Source of the DNA: Streptomyces purpureus
GTDB lineage: Bacteria; Actinomycetota; Actinomycetes; Streptomycetales; Streptomycetaceae
Reading direction: 5' to 3'
Assembly: GCF_014648195.1 (NCBI RefSeq)
Contig: NZ_BMQQ01000007.1
Coordinates: forward strand, 205,957 to 249,504
Length of the DNA: 43,548 nt
A model generated the notes under the pieces. The model was not told the origin of the DNA and did no database searches. It saw only the letters and a list, made by a program, of their open reading frames with translations. Made by a program: the position numbers and the translations under genes. Of this stretch, positions 31,201 to 38,604 are shown piece by piece; the stretch's first letter is position 1; the number at the start of each line of letters is the position of its first letter.

Positions 31201-32104
31201 CCGAGGAGTCCCGCTCGAACCCGGCGGTCAGGGACACCGCGAGGTTGGTGAGATGGGGGAGGGGCGCCGGACGGTCCTGGGGCAGCAGAGCGAGGGCCAG
31301 CTCGGCCGTCTCGACGCTCTCCTCCAGGACTTCGACGTCGCCGGAGGCCTGGTAGAGATCGCGCAGCTGGGACGCCAGATTGGTGAGATGGTTCGGGAGC
31401 TCGGGGTGCTCGGGCGGGATCACGGCCACGGCGCACCGGCTGATCGCCACCGACCCCCGCAGGTCGTCGAGGCTGCCGGTGTGCCGGTGCCGGGCGGACA
31501 GGACCGTCGCCAGATTGCCCATCGCGGGCAGCAGTTGAGGGTGGTCCTCCGGGGCCTCGGACAGCAGCAGCCGGCCGGTCTCGGCGGACTCGTCCAGCGC
31601 CGCCCGGTCGGAGCTCAGCCGGAACAGCCACCACAGCGCGAGCATCAGCCTGGCCAGCACCTCGACACGTTCGGTGTGGCCGGGCTCCGCGGTGGCCGAG
31701 GTCTCCCGCAGCAGCGCCACCAGGAGCAGCAGATCTTCCGCCGCGCGGGAGCGGCGGAAGCGCTCCGTCTGCGCGATGCTCCGCTCGTGCAGGACGCTCG
31801 TGAGGGCTGCCCGGGACGGGGCCAGGCCCGGGTCGCCCTCGGGGGTGGTGGCGACCGCCTCCCGGCCCGCCTCCACGGCCTCGTCCAGCACGGCGAGATC
31901 CCCGGTGCGGCCGTACAGCATGTGCAGGACGACCGCGAGGTTGGACAGGATCGCGGGCCGGACCGGATCGTTCGCCTCCGCCGCGGAGACGACCCCCTGA
32001 CGGAACAGCCGTGCGGCCTCGGTCAGTTGCTCGTCGTCGAACGGCCGCTCCTCGGCCAGCGCCGCGCTCACCTCACGCAGCGCGCGCCGCTCCTCCTCAT
32101 CCAA
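28244..32104 (-). CDS. TPR-repeat CHAT-domain protease (caspase-like)
   Basis: Protein of 1286 residues. Residues about 30-850 are tandem TPR-like helical repeats with a recurring theme (LSNLAVVLHMLYGRTGDLAVL; LTNLASQLRDLYQASGDVEV), good for sensing a partner. The C-terminal 400 residues are a CHAT (caspase HetF associated with TPRs) domain. Its catalytic pair is H1144 in HFVCHG and C1192 in YLSACST, both intact, followed by GFLLAGYRHVIGTLWPVND. It should be a cysteine peptidase activated through the TPR region. The frame starts at TTG 32104, overlapping the cyclase-like stop by 8 bases; the nearby ATG at 32100 is out of frame. No gasdermin or other known CHAT substrate is nearby, so cluster proteins such as the small membrane protein are candidate targets. 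Confidence 0.92.
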   Translation of the reverse strand: MDEEERRALREVSAALAEERPFDDEQLTEAARLFRQGVVSAAEANDPVRPAILSNLAVVLHMLYGRTGDLAVLDEAVEAGREAVATTPEGDPGLAPSRAALTSVLHERSIAQTERFRRSRAAEDLLLLVALLRETSATAEPGHTERVEVLARLMLALWWLFRLSSDRAALDESAETGRLLLSEAPEDHPQLLPAMGNLATVLSARHRHTGSLDDLRGSVAISRCAVAVIPPEHPELPNHLTNLASQLRDLYQASGDVEVLEESVETAELALALLPQDRPAPLPHLTNLAVSLTAGFERDSSADSLLRAVELHREVARRAREMPADPGLAPRLSNLCGVLLLLDLTVPDPEAVREAVGLAREAVALTPPEHPEFPLRAAQLASAWRRWHESLPGGATHQDAAREAEAAVRTALDALAHGHRAGAGVLTTFCGILLANYRQTGDQAKLDAAVEAGRKAVGRASADDPDRPLCVLNLSIALRTLHEHTGNPEPLTEAVRIARTVLDDDRLPPRHPQRAPLLMQLSLGLRAEYQRGGELRVLTEAIRAGRAGVAACPSDHSTFFQHQSNLAAALMLLHQRGDTASPDVIEEAVGAARSAVDAVAPTHPRRPALLSHLCMALIFQYEVTRAPGAIALAVGRGREAVRESPPGHPELTERLANLTTALRLLHRLDGSPGTLDELVSTARRAVASLPAGHPAEASVLATGAAALRAAYRVNGEPEVIGEALGYLDRATRSRTSPVHVRIKAARSHGRYAMQAGDPERALGAYETVVDLLGQLAPWRLARGDREFGLGEMSGLGSEAAAAAVALGRPERAVELLEQSRGVLLHQSMDMRGGLDDLRQAAPGLAAEFDALRVRRDAADHAGLGERPVDDGAWEQRAATERAELDAAWQELLGRIRQVHGFAEFLGRPRLSVLQEQAAAGPVILLYASMHGGGALVLTGDRATPVRSVRLPEVTESEAIRRAEALLTARAPAGETTIPYGEARRRHRVVTEVLAWQWDTVAGPVLDAIGLAPRPDAEDSNWPRVWWCPAGVMAFLPWHASGHHGEPEAGAAVLDRAVSSWTPTVRALAHTRRAREESAAGVVRDGALVVDTPDAPGLTRAADESARVGALLSRTPLVSLSGPSATGTGVLGALASRPVAHFVCHGVSEWADPGSSGLLLTDEEDPLRLRRLTVDSVRGLRLADAALAYLSACSTTVGNQLLADESVHITAGFLLAGYRHVIGTLWPVNDAEAMRIAVDFYGALTDAGTSPPDTGRSAHALHRAVHAARDRHRAAPALWSAHLHAGA

Positions 32105-33386
32105 GGCCGCCCACCCCCGGCACGCACAGCCAGGCCGGTGCCTGATACCCCTTCACATGTGCCTCGACCCGGGTGAACTTCCGGGTGCTCAGGACGGGAT
32201 GGGCCCGTACGGCCTGCTGGTACACGAACTCGCTGACAAGCAGGACGAGATCCGCCTGGGGGTTGTCCACCACGGCCTCGCGGACCGGAGCGCTGTCCAC
32301 CAGGCGACTGAAGCTGAGCACCAGATCGCCCTCGAAGCCCAGCTCCGCCCAGAGGAACGAGCCGAAGTCGGCCGCCATCCGCAGCCGGATACGGTCCGTG
32401 TGACGGTGGTTGTCGGCTGTCAGGCGGGCATGCAGGGCGCCGATGAGCGCGGGCAGGTCGTGCAGCGGATCGGCGTCGACGGGCAGCGCCACATGGATCC
32501 CGTCGCCGGTCGGCTGGCGGTCCAGATCGTCCAGGTCGTGGCCGATGTCGTCGACCGCGTCGCGCACGATCCGGTCGAGCCGCGCATGCAGCGCGCGCCG
32601 GTCCCGCACCACCTCGCGCTTGCTGTATCCGACGATGTCGAGGGTGAAGCCCAGCCGCATGGACGTCGCGGCGGCATCGCCCGCGGCCGGGGCGCCGTGC
32701 CGCGGCAGGCGAACGGTGAACACGTCGCTGCCCGCGGTCGGCGTCATCCCCATCGCGTCCGCGTCCGACAGCGCGTACCCGGCCCGTGCGCGCACGTCGA
32801 TCTCCCGCCGCCCGGCCGGTACGCGCAGCACGAAGCACCCCAGATGCGAGCCGAGCCGCACCGACCCGCCCGCCACACCCGTGTGCCGCCAGCGCACGGC
32901 GGGACTGCCGACGCCGAAGACGGTGATGTCGGGTGCCAGGGCCGGAAACGGAATCCGTACGAGCGGCTCGTCGCCGGCCTCGTCGCCCGCGGCGAAGTCG
33001 AGCCGGGAGGTGAGCACATGGGTACGGGCCGGTTCGGGGACGGTCACGCCGCCCGGCAGTGCCGCGGACACCAGCGGGCCGCCGGAGCGGCCGGCGTCGA
33101 ACCCGAACTCCACCTCGGCCCAGAGCGGCGGTGGCACATCCGGCTCGCAGTCCACGTCGTAGTGCGCCCGGACGAGATACGCGTCGAGCCGGGGCTCGTC
33201 GTGCGCCGCCGCCTTCGCCAGCTCCACCTGCCAGCTGTGGAAGCGGATGTGCCCCACGCTGACGTCCGTCGCCTGAACCCCCTTCGAGCGCACGTCCTCC
33301 ACCAGCGACAGCGCCACCTCGGCCACCGGCTCCACCCCGGCGGCCCCCCGCGCCGTCCCCGCCGGCCCGGTCTCCGTACCAGTCAT
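32097..33386 (-). CDS. Class III nucleotide-cyclase-like protein with beta-rich N-domain
   Basis: About 429 residues from the ATG at 33386, preceded by GGGGGTGTG. Residues 20-235 are beta-rich and unrecognised (VGHIRFHSWQVELAK, LLVRIPF-like strands, a DVRARAGYALSD turn). Residues about 243-425 match a minimal class III adenylyl/guanylyl cyclase catalytic fold. D250 in TLDIVGYSKR and D295 in QPTGDGIHVAL stand at the two metal-binding aspartates, and R361 in FSRLVDSAPV at the transition-state arginine. The base-selecting Lys and ribose-orienting Asn of adenylyl cyclases appear replaced by Gln and Leu, so activity or base choice may differ. First gene of the cluster, overlapping the CHAT gene. 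Confidence 0.75.
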   Translation of the reverse strand: MTGTETGPAGTARGAAGVEPVAEVALSLVEDVRSKGVQATDVSVGHIRFHSWQVELAKAAAHDEPRLDAYLVRAHYDVDCEPDVPPPLWAEVEFGFDAGRSGGPLVSAALPGGVTVPEPARTHVLTSRLDFAAGDEAGDEPLVRIPFPALAPDITVFGVGSPAVRWRHTGVAGGSVRLGSHLGCFVLRVPAGRREIDVRARAGYALSDADAMGMTPTAGSDVFTVRLPRHGAPAAGDAAATSMRLGFTLDIVGYSKREVVRDRRALHARLDRIVRDAVDDIGHDLDDLDRQPTGDGIHVALPVDADPLHDLPALIGALHARLTADNHRHTDRIRLRMAADFGSFLWAELGFEGDLVLSFSRLVDSAPVREAVVDNPQADLVLLVSEFVYQQAVRAHPVLSTRKFTRVEAHVKGYQAPAWLCVPGVGGLG

Positions 33387-33521
33387 CACACCCCCGGCGA
33401 CAGCGGCCTCGCCGGCCCCGCGCCCCGCTCGGTCAGCAACTCCCGCGCGCATTCTGCCCCTGCCGGACGCCCCGCAGTCGGCTCTCGGCCAACCGGACCC
33501 CGGACGCCGTCCGCGACCGGA

Positions 33522-34247
33522 TCAGGCCGCGAGCGCGGTCGGCGTGGCGAGTGCCGCGGGCTCGCCCAGGCGGCCCGCGGCGACCCGCCAGGCACCGGTC
33601 ACAGCCGCATGGGCGGCGGCCGTGGCGGCGGTGACGTCCCCGGGCAGCCACACCGGCGCCCCCACATGGACGTGCACCCGAGGGCGGCGGACGGGAGAGG
33701 TCAGGAAACCCGCGAGCTGCTTGGGCACGCCGCCCGAGGTGATCCGGCGGGCACCGGCCTGGCCCAGCGGCACGACCGGCGCGCCGGTGGCCAGGGCGAG
33801 CCGCGCCGGGCCGGTACGGAACACCTCCGGCGCGGCCTCGGCGGCGTCCTTCCGGTACGGCAGCCGCCCCTCCCCGTACACCAGCACCTGCCGCCCCTCG
33901 CGCAGCGCGGACGCGGCCACCCGCAGCGCGTCGGCGGCGTGCGCGGTGCCGCGGTGGACCGGAATGTGCCCCTCGCGCTCCAGCATCCGGCCGAAGACGG
34001 GGATCCGCCACAGCCCGGCGGCGGCGAGGACGACCGGCTCGACACCCAGCCGGCGCAGCGCGGCCAGTACGACACCAGGGTCGATCAGGGAGGTGTGGTT
34101 GGCCACGACGAGGCAGCCGGCCGGCAAGGCGGCCGCGTCGTCGTCGTGGCTGACGCTGAGCTGCCCCAGCACAGGGACGAGGGATGAGGAGATACGGCTC
34201 AGCACGGAGGGGCTCCCGTCGGGTCTCTGACGATGCGTCGCGCCCAT
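33522..34247 (-). CDS. PlsC-type 1-acylglycerol-3-phosphate acyltransferase
   Basis: About 241 residues from the ATG at 34247; the longer frame to 34385 is Arg-rich non-coding-like sequence. The HX4D catalytic motif is seen in VANHTSLIDPG, followed by the acceptor-binding EREGHIPVHRG and YGEGRLPYRKD. It should acylate lysophosphatidate or a related glycerophospholipid at the membrane. It lies 135 bases upstream of the cyclase-like gene on the same strand, far enough for a separate promoter; operon membership is uncertain. Confidence 0.88.
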   Translation of the reverse strand: MGATHRQRPDGSPSVLSRISSSLVPVLGQLSVSHDDDAAALPAGCLVVANHTSLIDPGVVLAALRRLGVEPVVLAAAGLWRIPVFGRMLEREGHIPVHRGTAHAADALRVAASALREGRQVLVYGEGRLPYRKDAAEAAPEVFRTGPARLALATGAPVVPLGQAGARRITSGGVPKQLAGFLTSPVRRPRVHVHVGAPVWLPGDVTAATAAAHAAVTGAWRVAAGRLGEPAALATPTALAA

Positions 34248-34333
34248 CGTCGCCGCGCCCCGCGGCCGCGGGCCTGAGCGCCCGTACTCATCTCCCCTCC
34301 GTCGAAACCCCCTCCCTCGCCCCCGCGTCCGTA

Positions 34334-34351
34334 CCCGGGCCCGGGCCCGGG
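34334..34351. repeat. (CCCGGG)x3 tandem palindrome
   Basis: Three exact head-to-tail copies of CCCGGG between php and plsC. The run is self-complementary and could form a hairpin ending the php transcript, or may be simple-sequence drift. Confidence 0.5.
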
Positions 34352-34477
34352 GGCGGCGGGCGTGTGCCGGGCGGGATCTCGCCACGCCGGTGGAGCCCGG
34401 GCCGCCGCGTCGACGAGCTCGGGAGTGCGGATGCCGTGCACTCGAGGAGCCCGTGGTGCGCGGTCGGCGGGGCGCAC

Positions 34478-35452
34478 TCAGGGACTGAAGTGGCCCCCGG
34501 TCAGGAAGCGGAGAGGGTTGCGGCGGGTCAGCAGGTCGATCGTCTCCTCCTCGACGCCCGCCGCCCGCAGCCGCGGCAGGAACGAGCCGAACAGATGCCC
34601 GTACCCCTGCCCGCCCTCGGTCCGGAGATACGCGTGGCGTGAGATGTCGCAGCTGAGCAGGGCCCGGTCGGCGTGGCCCGCGTCGATCAGGCCCAGCAGC
34701 AGCCTCAGCCGTACCCCGTCGCTCTGGTAGCTCTCCTTGCCGATGGTGTCGAAGGAGACGTACGCGCCGCTCGCCGCCAGTTCCTTGTGGGTGACCGGAT
34801 CGTCCAGGAGGTCCTGGTGCCCCACACAGATCCGGTGCGGCGGGAGCCCTTCGCCGGTGAGCAGGTCCAGTTGGGCCAGGCCGCCGCGGCCCAACTGGGC
34901 GTGGGTGGCGACGGAGAGGCCGGTGGCGAGGGCGGCGCGCGCGGCCGCCCGCAGCGTACGGCGTTCCGCCCCGGTCAGGCGGTCGCCGTGGCTGCCGACC
35001 TCGCCCAGCACACCGGGCCGGATGCCGGTCGTGCCGATGCCGTGACGGATCTCGTGGACGAGGATCTCGGTCAGGGCGCCCACGTCGGCTCCACCGGCCT
35101 GCCGTACCTCGGGAGGGTGGAACGGCGCGTAGTACCAGCCGGTGCCCGCGACCACCGCGACCGCGGAGTCCCGCGAGATCCGGGCCAGGGCGCGCGCGTC
35201 GCGGCCCATACCCCGGCAGGTCAGCTCCACGACGAGTGCCAGCCCGAACCCCTCGCGCAGTGCTGTGAGTTCACCGGTCACCGCCGGGGCGTGGAGCTGG
35301 GGGTCGAGTACGGCGGCCCGGTCGCCGTGCCGGTCCAGGTCGAGCACCAGATGCTCATGGGCGAGGACCGGCCCCCGTACCGTGTACGGATCGAGCGGGC
35401 CGGTGACCGTGCGCACGGCAGGACGGACGGTCGGAGGCAGGGCCGTACGCAT
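34478..35452 (-). CDS. php: Phosphotriesterase-related metal hydrolase (Php/YhfV-like)
   Basis: Amidohydrolase-fold protein of 324 residues. Metal ligands visible are H32 and H34 (LAHEHLVLDLD), E151 (GVLGEVGSHG; the bridging position), H184 (THAQLG), H212 (VGHQD) and D269 (SCDISRHAYL). The family includes phosphotriesterases and lactonases; the natural substrate of Php is unknown. It starts 4 bases after the yhfT stop and is the last gene of the yhf-type cluster, the same set that accompanies php (yhfV) in Escherichia coli. Confidence 0.9.
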   Translation of the reverse strand: MRTALPPTVRPAVRTVTGPLDPYTVRGPVLAHEHLVLDLDRHGDRAAVLDPQLHAPAVTGELTALREGFGLALVVELTCRGMGRDARALARISRDSAVAVVAGTGWYYAPFHPPEVRQAGGADVGALTEILVHEIRHGIGTTGIRPGVLGEVGSHGDRLTGAERRTLRAAARAALATGLSVATHAQLGRGGLAQLDLLTGEGLPPHRICVGHQDLLDDPVTHKELAASGAYVSFDTIGKESYQSDGVRLRLLLGLIDAGHADRALLSCDISRHAYLRTEGGQGYGHLFGSFLPRLRAAGVEEETIDLLTRRNPLRFLTGGHFSP

Positions 35453-35456
35453 GGCC

Positions 35457-36782
35457 TCAGCCCTTGACCGGAGTGAACAGGTCGAGCCAGTTCAGCACGT
35501 TGAGCGCGACACCTCCGGCCACCACCGCGGCGGGCGCCGCGGCCATCCGTACGACCGGCCGCCCCATCGTCTCGTTCAGCAGGTACAGCCCGCCGACCAG
35601 CAGGATGCCGAGCCCGCCGCCCATGGCATGGGCGGCCATCAGGGAGCCGAAGAGGATCGCCAGATGGAGCGTGTCGCCGATCGCGGCGCGCAGATGCTCC
35701 GAGGAGTCGCGGACACTGGACAGCCGGCCCAGGACCCGGCCGATCGCGGACAGCGCCAGGATCTCGGCCGCGAACACCAGCGCACCGGCCACCGCCGCGA
35801 GGTACGGGTTCGGCAGCAGATAGCCAAGCGGATACACCAGGGTGAAGCCCACCACCCCGTACGCGCCCGAGGCCAGCGCCGTCGTCGCGATCAGCGGCAG
35901 GAATCCGAACGCCCGGTACAGGTCGACCTGCGCGGCCTCCGCGTACTGCCCCTTGGCGATGAGGAAACTGGTCGCCTCCCCGCCGCCGAAGGCGTGCGTC
36001 TGCGCGAGCACACAGATCCCGGCGCCGAGCACCATGAACAGCGGCAGATGTCGGCGCAGCCGCGCCGCGCCCGCGCTGAACAGCGACGCCACCGCGTCGT
36101 CAGCGCCGCCCTGACCCCCGCCGGGGGCCGCTGGAGCCCGGCGGTCCTTCATGTCCCGGGCGACCGCCAGGCCGATCAGCAGCAGCACTCCGGCGGCCAG
36201 GGCGGGGGCGCCCGCGAACACGCCCGGCCAGAGCTTCATGGTTGCGACGACGAGGGCGAGTTCCGTGACCGCCGCCACGCACCCCCACCGCCGTCCGAAC
36301 TGCCGGGCGACGGCCAGCACCGGGAAGAGCGTGAAGAGATGGAGGATCGGCGTCGACATCTGCTGGAGGGGCGTGAGGATGTCCACGGGCAGCTGGTGCG
36401 CCACCTCGTTGGCACCGTCCAGGCCGAACACGACCACCGCGCCCCAGGCGCCGCCCAGGACCGGTGCCAGCCATCGCCGCGGCGAGAGCAGCCCGAGGAC
36501 GTCGGTGGGCAGGAACAGCAGCCACGGGTTGAGGACGCCGGTGGACAGCGCCATCGGCGCGCCCAGACCGAACACGAACCCGGCGGAGAGCCCGAAGGAC
36601 ACGGCGGTGACCGGGCCGCGCTCGGCGCGGCCCTGGACGAAGTCGAGAAGGAACGGCCTGACACCGTCGTTGAAGACCGCCAGGGCGCGGTGGGACACGA
36701 ACGCGGTCAGCGCGCACAGCGCGATGACACCGAGCTGTTGCGGCGGGCTCAGGGCGAGCCCGGCGGCAAGCGGAGCACTCAC
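35457..36782 (-). CDS. yhfT: YhfT-family membrane transporter
   Basis: Polytopic membrane protein of 441 residues with about 11-12 helices, starting at the GTG at 36782. Conserved-looking segments include FNDGVRPFLLDFVQGR, GAPMALSTGVLNPWLLFLPTD and FGGGEATSFLIAKGQYAEAA. Assignment to YhfT rests on the sequence character and on the neighbours yhfU, php, the PRD protein and yhfZ in the order expected for a yhf cluster. It probably imports the substrate processed by Php. It overlaps nothing but is only 21 bases from yhfU and 4 from php. Confidence 0.85.
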   Translation of the reverse strand: MSAPLAAGLALSPPQQLGVIALCALTAFVSHRALAVFNDGVRPFLLDFVQGRAERGPVTAVSFGLSAGFVFGLGAPMALSTGVLNPWLLFLPTDVLGLLSPRRWLAPVLGGAWGAVVVFGLDGANEVAHQLPVDILTPLQQMSTPILHLFTLFPVLAVARQFGRRWGCVAAVTELALVVATMKLWPGVFAGAPALAAGVLLLIGLAVARDMKDRRAPAAPGGGQGGADDAVASLFSAGAARLRRHLPLFMVLGAGICVLAQTHAFGGGEATSFLIAKGQYAEAAQVDLYRAFGFLPLIATTALASGAYGVVGFTLVYPLGYLLPNPYLAAVAGALVFAAEILALSAIGRVLGRLSSVRDSSEHLRAAIGDTLHLAILFGSLMAAHAMGGGLGILLVGGLYLLNETMGRPVVRMAAAPAAVVAGGVALNVLNWLDLFTPVKG

Positions 36783-36803
36783 GGGTGGCGGCCCGTCGGG
36801 TGG

Positions 36804-37160
36804 TCAGCCGCGCGCCGCGACGGCGTCCGCGAGCAGCGGCACGACCGTGTCGATCTGGTCCAGGGAGAAACCGAAGACCTTCTTGCCCTGGTCGAGCAGG
36901 CTCTCCACGGTGGCCCGGTCGGGCACCGAACGCCCGAAGGTGTGGCAGGCCGCCTGCCCGACGAGGCCGACCAGTACGCCGAGGGAGGCACCGGCGCCGG
37001 TGTGGCAGGTGCCGAAGTAGTAGTCGGCCAGGCCCGCGCGCAGCCGGGTCGCGGCGTCGAGGTCGGAGGAGACCGTGACCTCCACGCCGTCCAGGGCGAG
37101 TCTTCGGACCGCGTCCGCCGTCTCGGCCTTGGCGACACCGCCGGTGAGGATCTTCGCCAT
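36804..37160 (-). CDS. yhfU: YhfU/DUF2620 family protein
   Basis: Protein of 118 residues from the ATG at 37160, preceded by a good GAAGGAAACAGC ribosome-binding region. The N-terminal KILTGGVAKAETADAVRRLA and the Gly-rich YYFGTCHTGAGASLGVLVGL are typical of DUF2620. The family is glycine-rich and always found beside YhfT-like transporters, so it may be a subunit or partner of it; the biochemical role is unknown. Confidence 0.85.
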   Translation of the reverse strand: MAKILTGGVAKAETADAVRRLALDGVEVTVSSDLDAATRLRAGLADYYFGTCHTGAGASLGVLVGLVGQAACHTFGRSVPDRATVESLLDQGKKVFGFSLDQIDTVVPLLADAVAARG

Positions 37161-37217
37161 GCTGTTTCCTTCTTTCCCGCGTGGTTGCTGTGCTGGTGCT
37201 CTTGGTGCTCTTGGTGG

Positions 37218-37589
37218 TCACGCACCGGGTCGGCCGATGACGGCCAGGTGCAGACCGAGGAAGTGGATCTCGGAGTCGGGGAGCGGCGCGCCGAGCGCCC
37301 GCTCGGCGCGGTGGGAGACGGCCCGGGCGAGGGCCACGGCCTCCGGATGGTCGGTGAGCTCGGCGCCGATGAGCGCGTCCGTGTCGCGCTCCTCGACGGA
37401 CGCGCCGTCCAGGAGTCGTGTGAGCGCCCCCATCAGATGACTGGTGAGCATGCCGGCGGACGCTTCCGTCACGGTCCGCCCGGCGGCGGACAGCAGGTCC
37501 AGCTCGGCGGCGACGAAGTCGGCCACCTCGGGCCGGACCTGCCCGCTCTCACGGAAGAGCCGGATACGCAGGGCTAGCTGATCGTCCAC
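37218..37589 (-). CDS. yhfY: PRD-domain protein (YhfY-like)
   Basis: Protein of 123 residues from the GTG at 37589, with an excellent AGGAGGGAA site. It is one PRD-like helical domain (RPEVADFVAAELDLLSA, LTSHLMGALTRLLDGA, EIHFLGLHLAVIG) with a C-terminal conserved His. PRDs usually regulate through phosphotransferase phosphorylation of His, but no PTS gene or DNA-binding domain is attached. Position between yhfZ and yhfU matches the enterobacterial YhfY. Confidence 0.8.
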   Translation of the reverse strand: MDDQLALRIRLFRESGQVRPEVADFVAAELDLLSAAGRTVTEASAGMLTSHLMGALTRLLDGASVEERDTDALIGAELTDHPEAVALARAVSHRAERALGAPLPDSEIHFLGLHLAVIGRPGA

Positions 37590-37610
37590 GGGTTCCCTCC
37601 TGGGGCGGCG

Positions 37611-37646
37611 GTGGTCTGAAGGGCATCAGTGGTCTGTAGGACGTCA
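37611..37646. repeat. Two abutting 18-bp imperfect direct repeats, candidate YhfZ operator
   Basis: GTGGTCTGAAGGGCATCA (37611-37628) and GTGGTCTGTAGGACGTCA (37629-37646) match at 15 of 18 bases. They fill the 70-base gap between yhfZ and the PRD gene, just upstream of the ribosome-binding site of the downstream genes. A regulatory site for YhfZ, or a recent duplication, would fit. Confidence 0.5.
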
Positions 37647-37659
37647 GGAGGAGGGAACT

Positions 37660-38598
37660 TCAGTAGGAGGGGATGCGTTCGCCCCGCACCACCTCGTCCT
37701 GCAGCGCGGTGACCGTACGGAGGTCGAGCGCGGCCCGCACAGCCGCCAGGGCGTGGGGGCAGTCACGGCGCCCGATCACGGCCGCACTCGAATTGTGCGC
37801 CGCAAGCTCCTGGGTGATGGCGTCCCCGAAGGGATGGACGTCCACGGCCGCGCCGAGCCACCCCTTCGGCTCGTCGAGGTTCCAGACGGTGGCGTCCGCC
37901 CGCTTCTGGGCGAAGAGGCCGCCCAGTTGCATGTACGACCCCTCCACCCACTCGATGTCCGTACGCCCGGCGAACGCCCGCTCGGCGAGCAGGCACTGGT
38001 CCTCGGAGGTACGGTCCACCGCCACCCGCAGCCCCGGCGCGCCGAGATCGGCGCCTTGGCGCACGAGCACCCCGTGCGCGCCGACGTAGGTGCCGGGGCC
38101 GAGGTCGGCGACCAGCTCGACCGGATGCTCGGCGAGATAGCGGTCGGCGGCGAGCCGGGAGAGCACGACCAGATCGGCCTTGCCGTCGAGCAGCGCCCGC
38201 ACGCGCGCCGTGGCGCCGCGCATGAACGTGATGGCGAACGGCGTGCCCGCCCGGTCGAACGCCGCCCGCAGTCCGGTCGCCAGCCCCTCGTACCGCCGCG
38301 AGTACGGCAGCGGCATCGCCGCGAGCAGCGTGCCGAGGCCCGAGAGCCGCCACAGGGCGGCCCGGTCCGAGCGGATCAGGAACGTGCCGAGGTGTCCCCG
38401 CGCAGTGGTCCCGATCGCGCCCGTTTCCTCCAGCAGCCGAAGCGCCGCCTGAGCGGTTCCGTTGCCCACGCCGAGCGTCACCGCGAAGTCACGGACGCGC
38501 GGCAGCCGCACGCCCGGCTCGTGGAGCAGGAGCAGGGCGGCGAGGCGCTGCGCGACCAGACCGTTGCGGGTGAGAAACCGATCGTCGAAACCGTTCAC
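37660..38598 (-). CDS. yhfZ: YhfZ-family GntR-like transcriptional regulator
   Basis: Protein of 312 residues from the GTG at 38598. A winged HTH lies at about 10-75 (LVAQRLAALLLLHEPGVRLP, DFAVTLGVGNGTAQAALRLL). It is followed by a periplasmic-binding-protein-like effector domain (about 95-300, SRRYEGLATGLRAAFDRAG, VVLSRLAADRYLAEHP, NSSAAVIGRRDCPHALAAVR). This is the YhfZ arrangement. It heads the yhf cluster and should sense its substrate. A good promoter with its -10 only 7 bases upstream suggests a leaderless transcript. Confidence 0.87.
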   Translation of the reverse strand: MNGFDDRFLTRNGLVAQRLAALLLLHEPGVRLPRVRDFAVTLGVGNGTAQAALRLLEETGAIGTTARGHLGTFLIRSDRAALWRLSGLGTLLAAMPLPYSRRYEGLATGLRAAFDRAGTPFAITFMRGATARVRALLDGKADLVVLSRLAADRYLAEHPVELVADLGPGTYVGAHGVLVRQGADLGAPGLRVAVDRTSEDQCLLAERAFAGRTDIEWVEGSYMQLGGLFAQKRADATVWNLDEPKGWLGAAVDVHPFGDAITQELAAHNSSAAVIGRRDCPHALAAVRAALDLRTVTALQDEVVRGERIPSY

Positions 38599-38604
38599 GG
38601 TCGA

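Noticed and set aside
28292..32176. 1294-codon plus-strand open frame over the CHAT gene, and similar long frames at 2469-4412, 35142-37577 and 23882-26167
   Set aside because: Their products are Arg/Pro/Gly/Val-rich low-complexity sequence, the usual mirror of real genes in very GC-rich DNA, and the opposite strand holds recognisable proteins.
25636..33386. The CHAT cluster as a CBASS, gasdermin or canonical Pycsar defence system
   Set aside because: No CD-NTase, gasdermin, cyclic-nucleotide-binding effector or TIR/transmembrane Pycsar effector was seen, so none of these names is supported.
37195..37216. GGTGCTCTT tandem repeat between yhfU and the PRD gene
   Set aside because: Only two full 9-base copies plus a partial one; looks like simple-sequence slippage without clear regulatory meaning.
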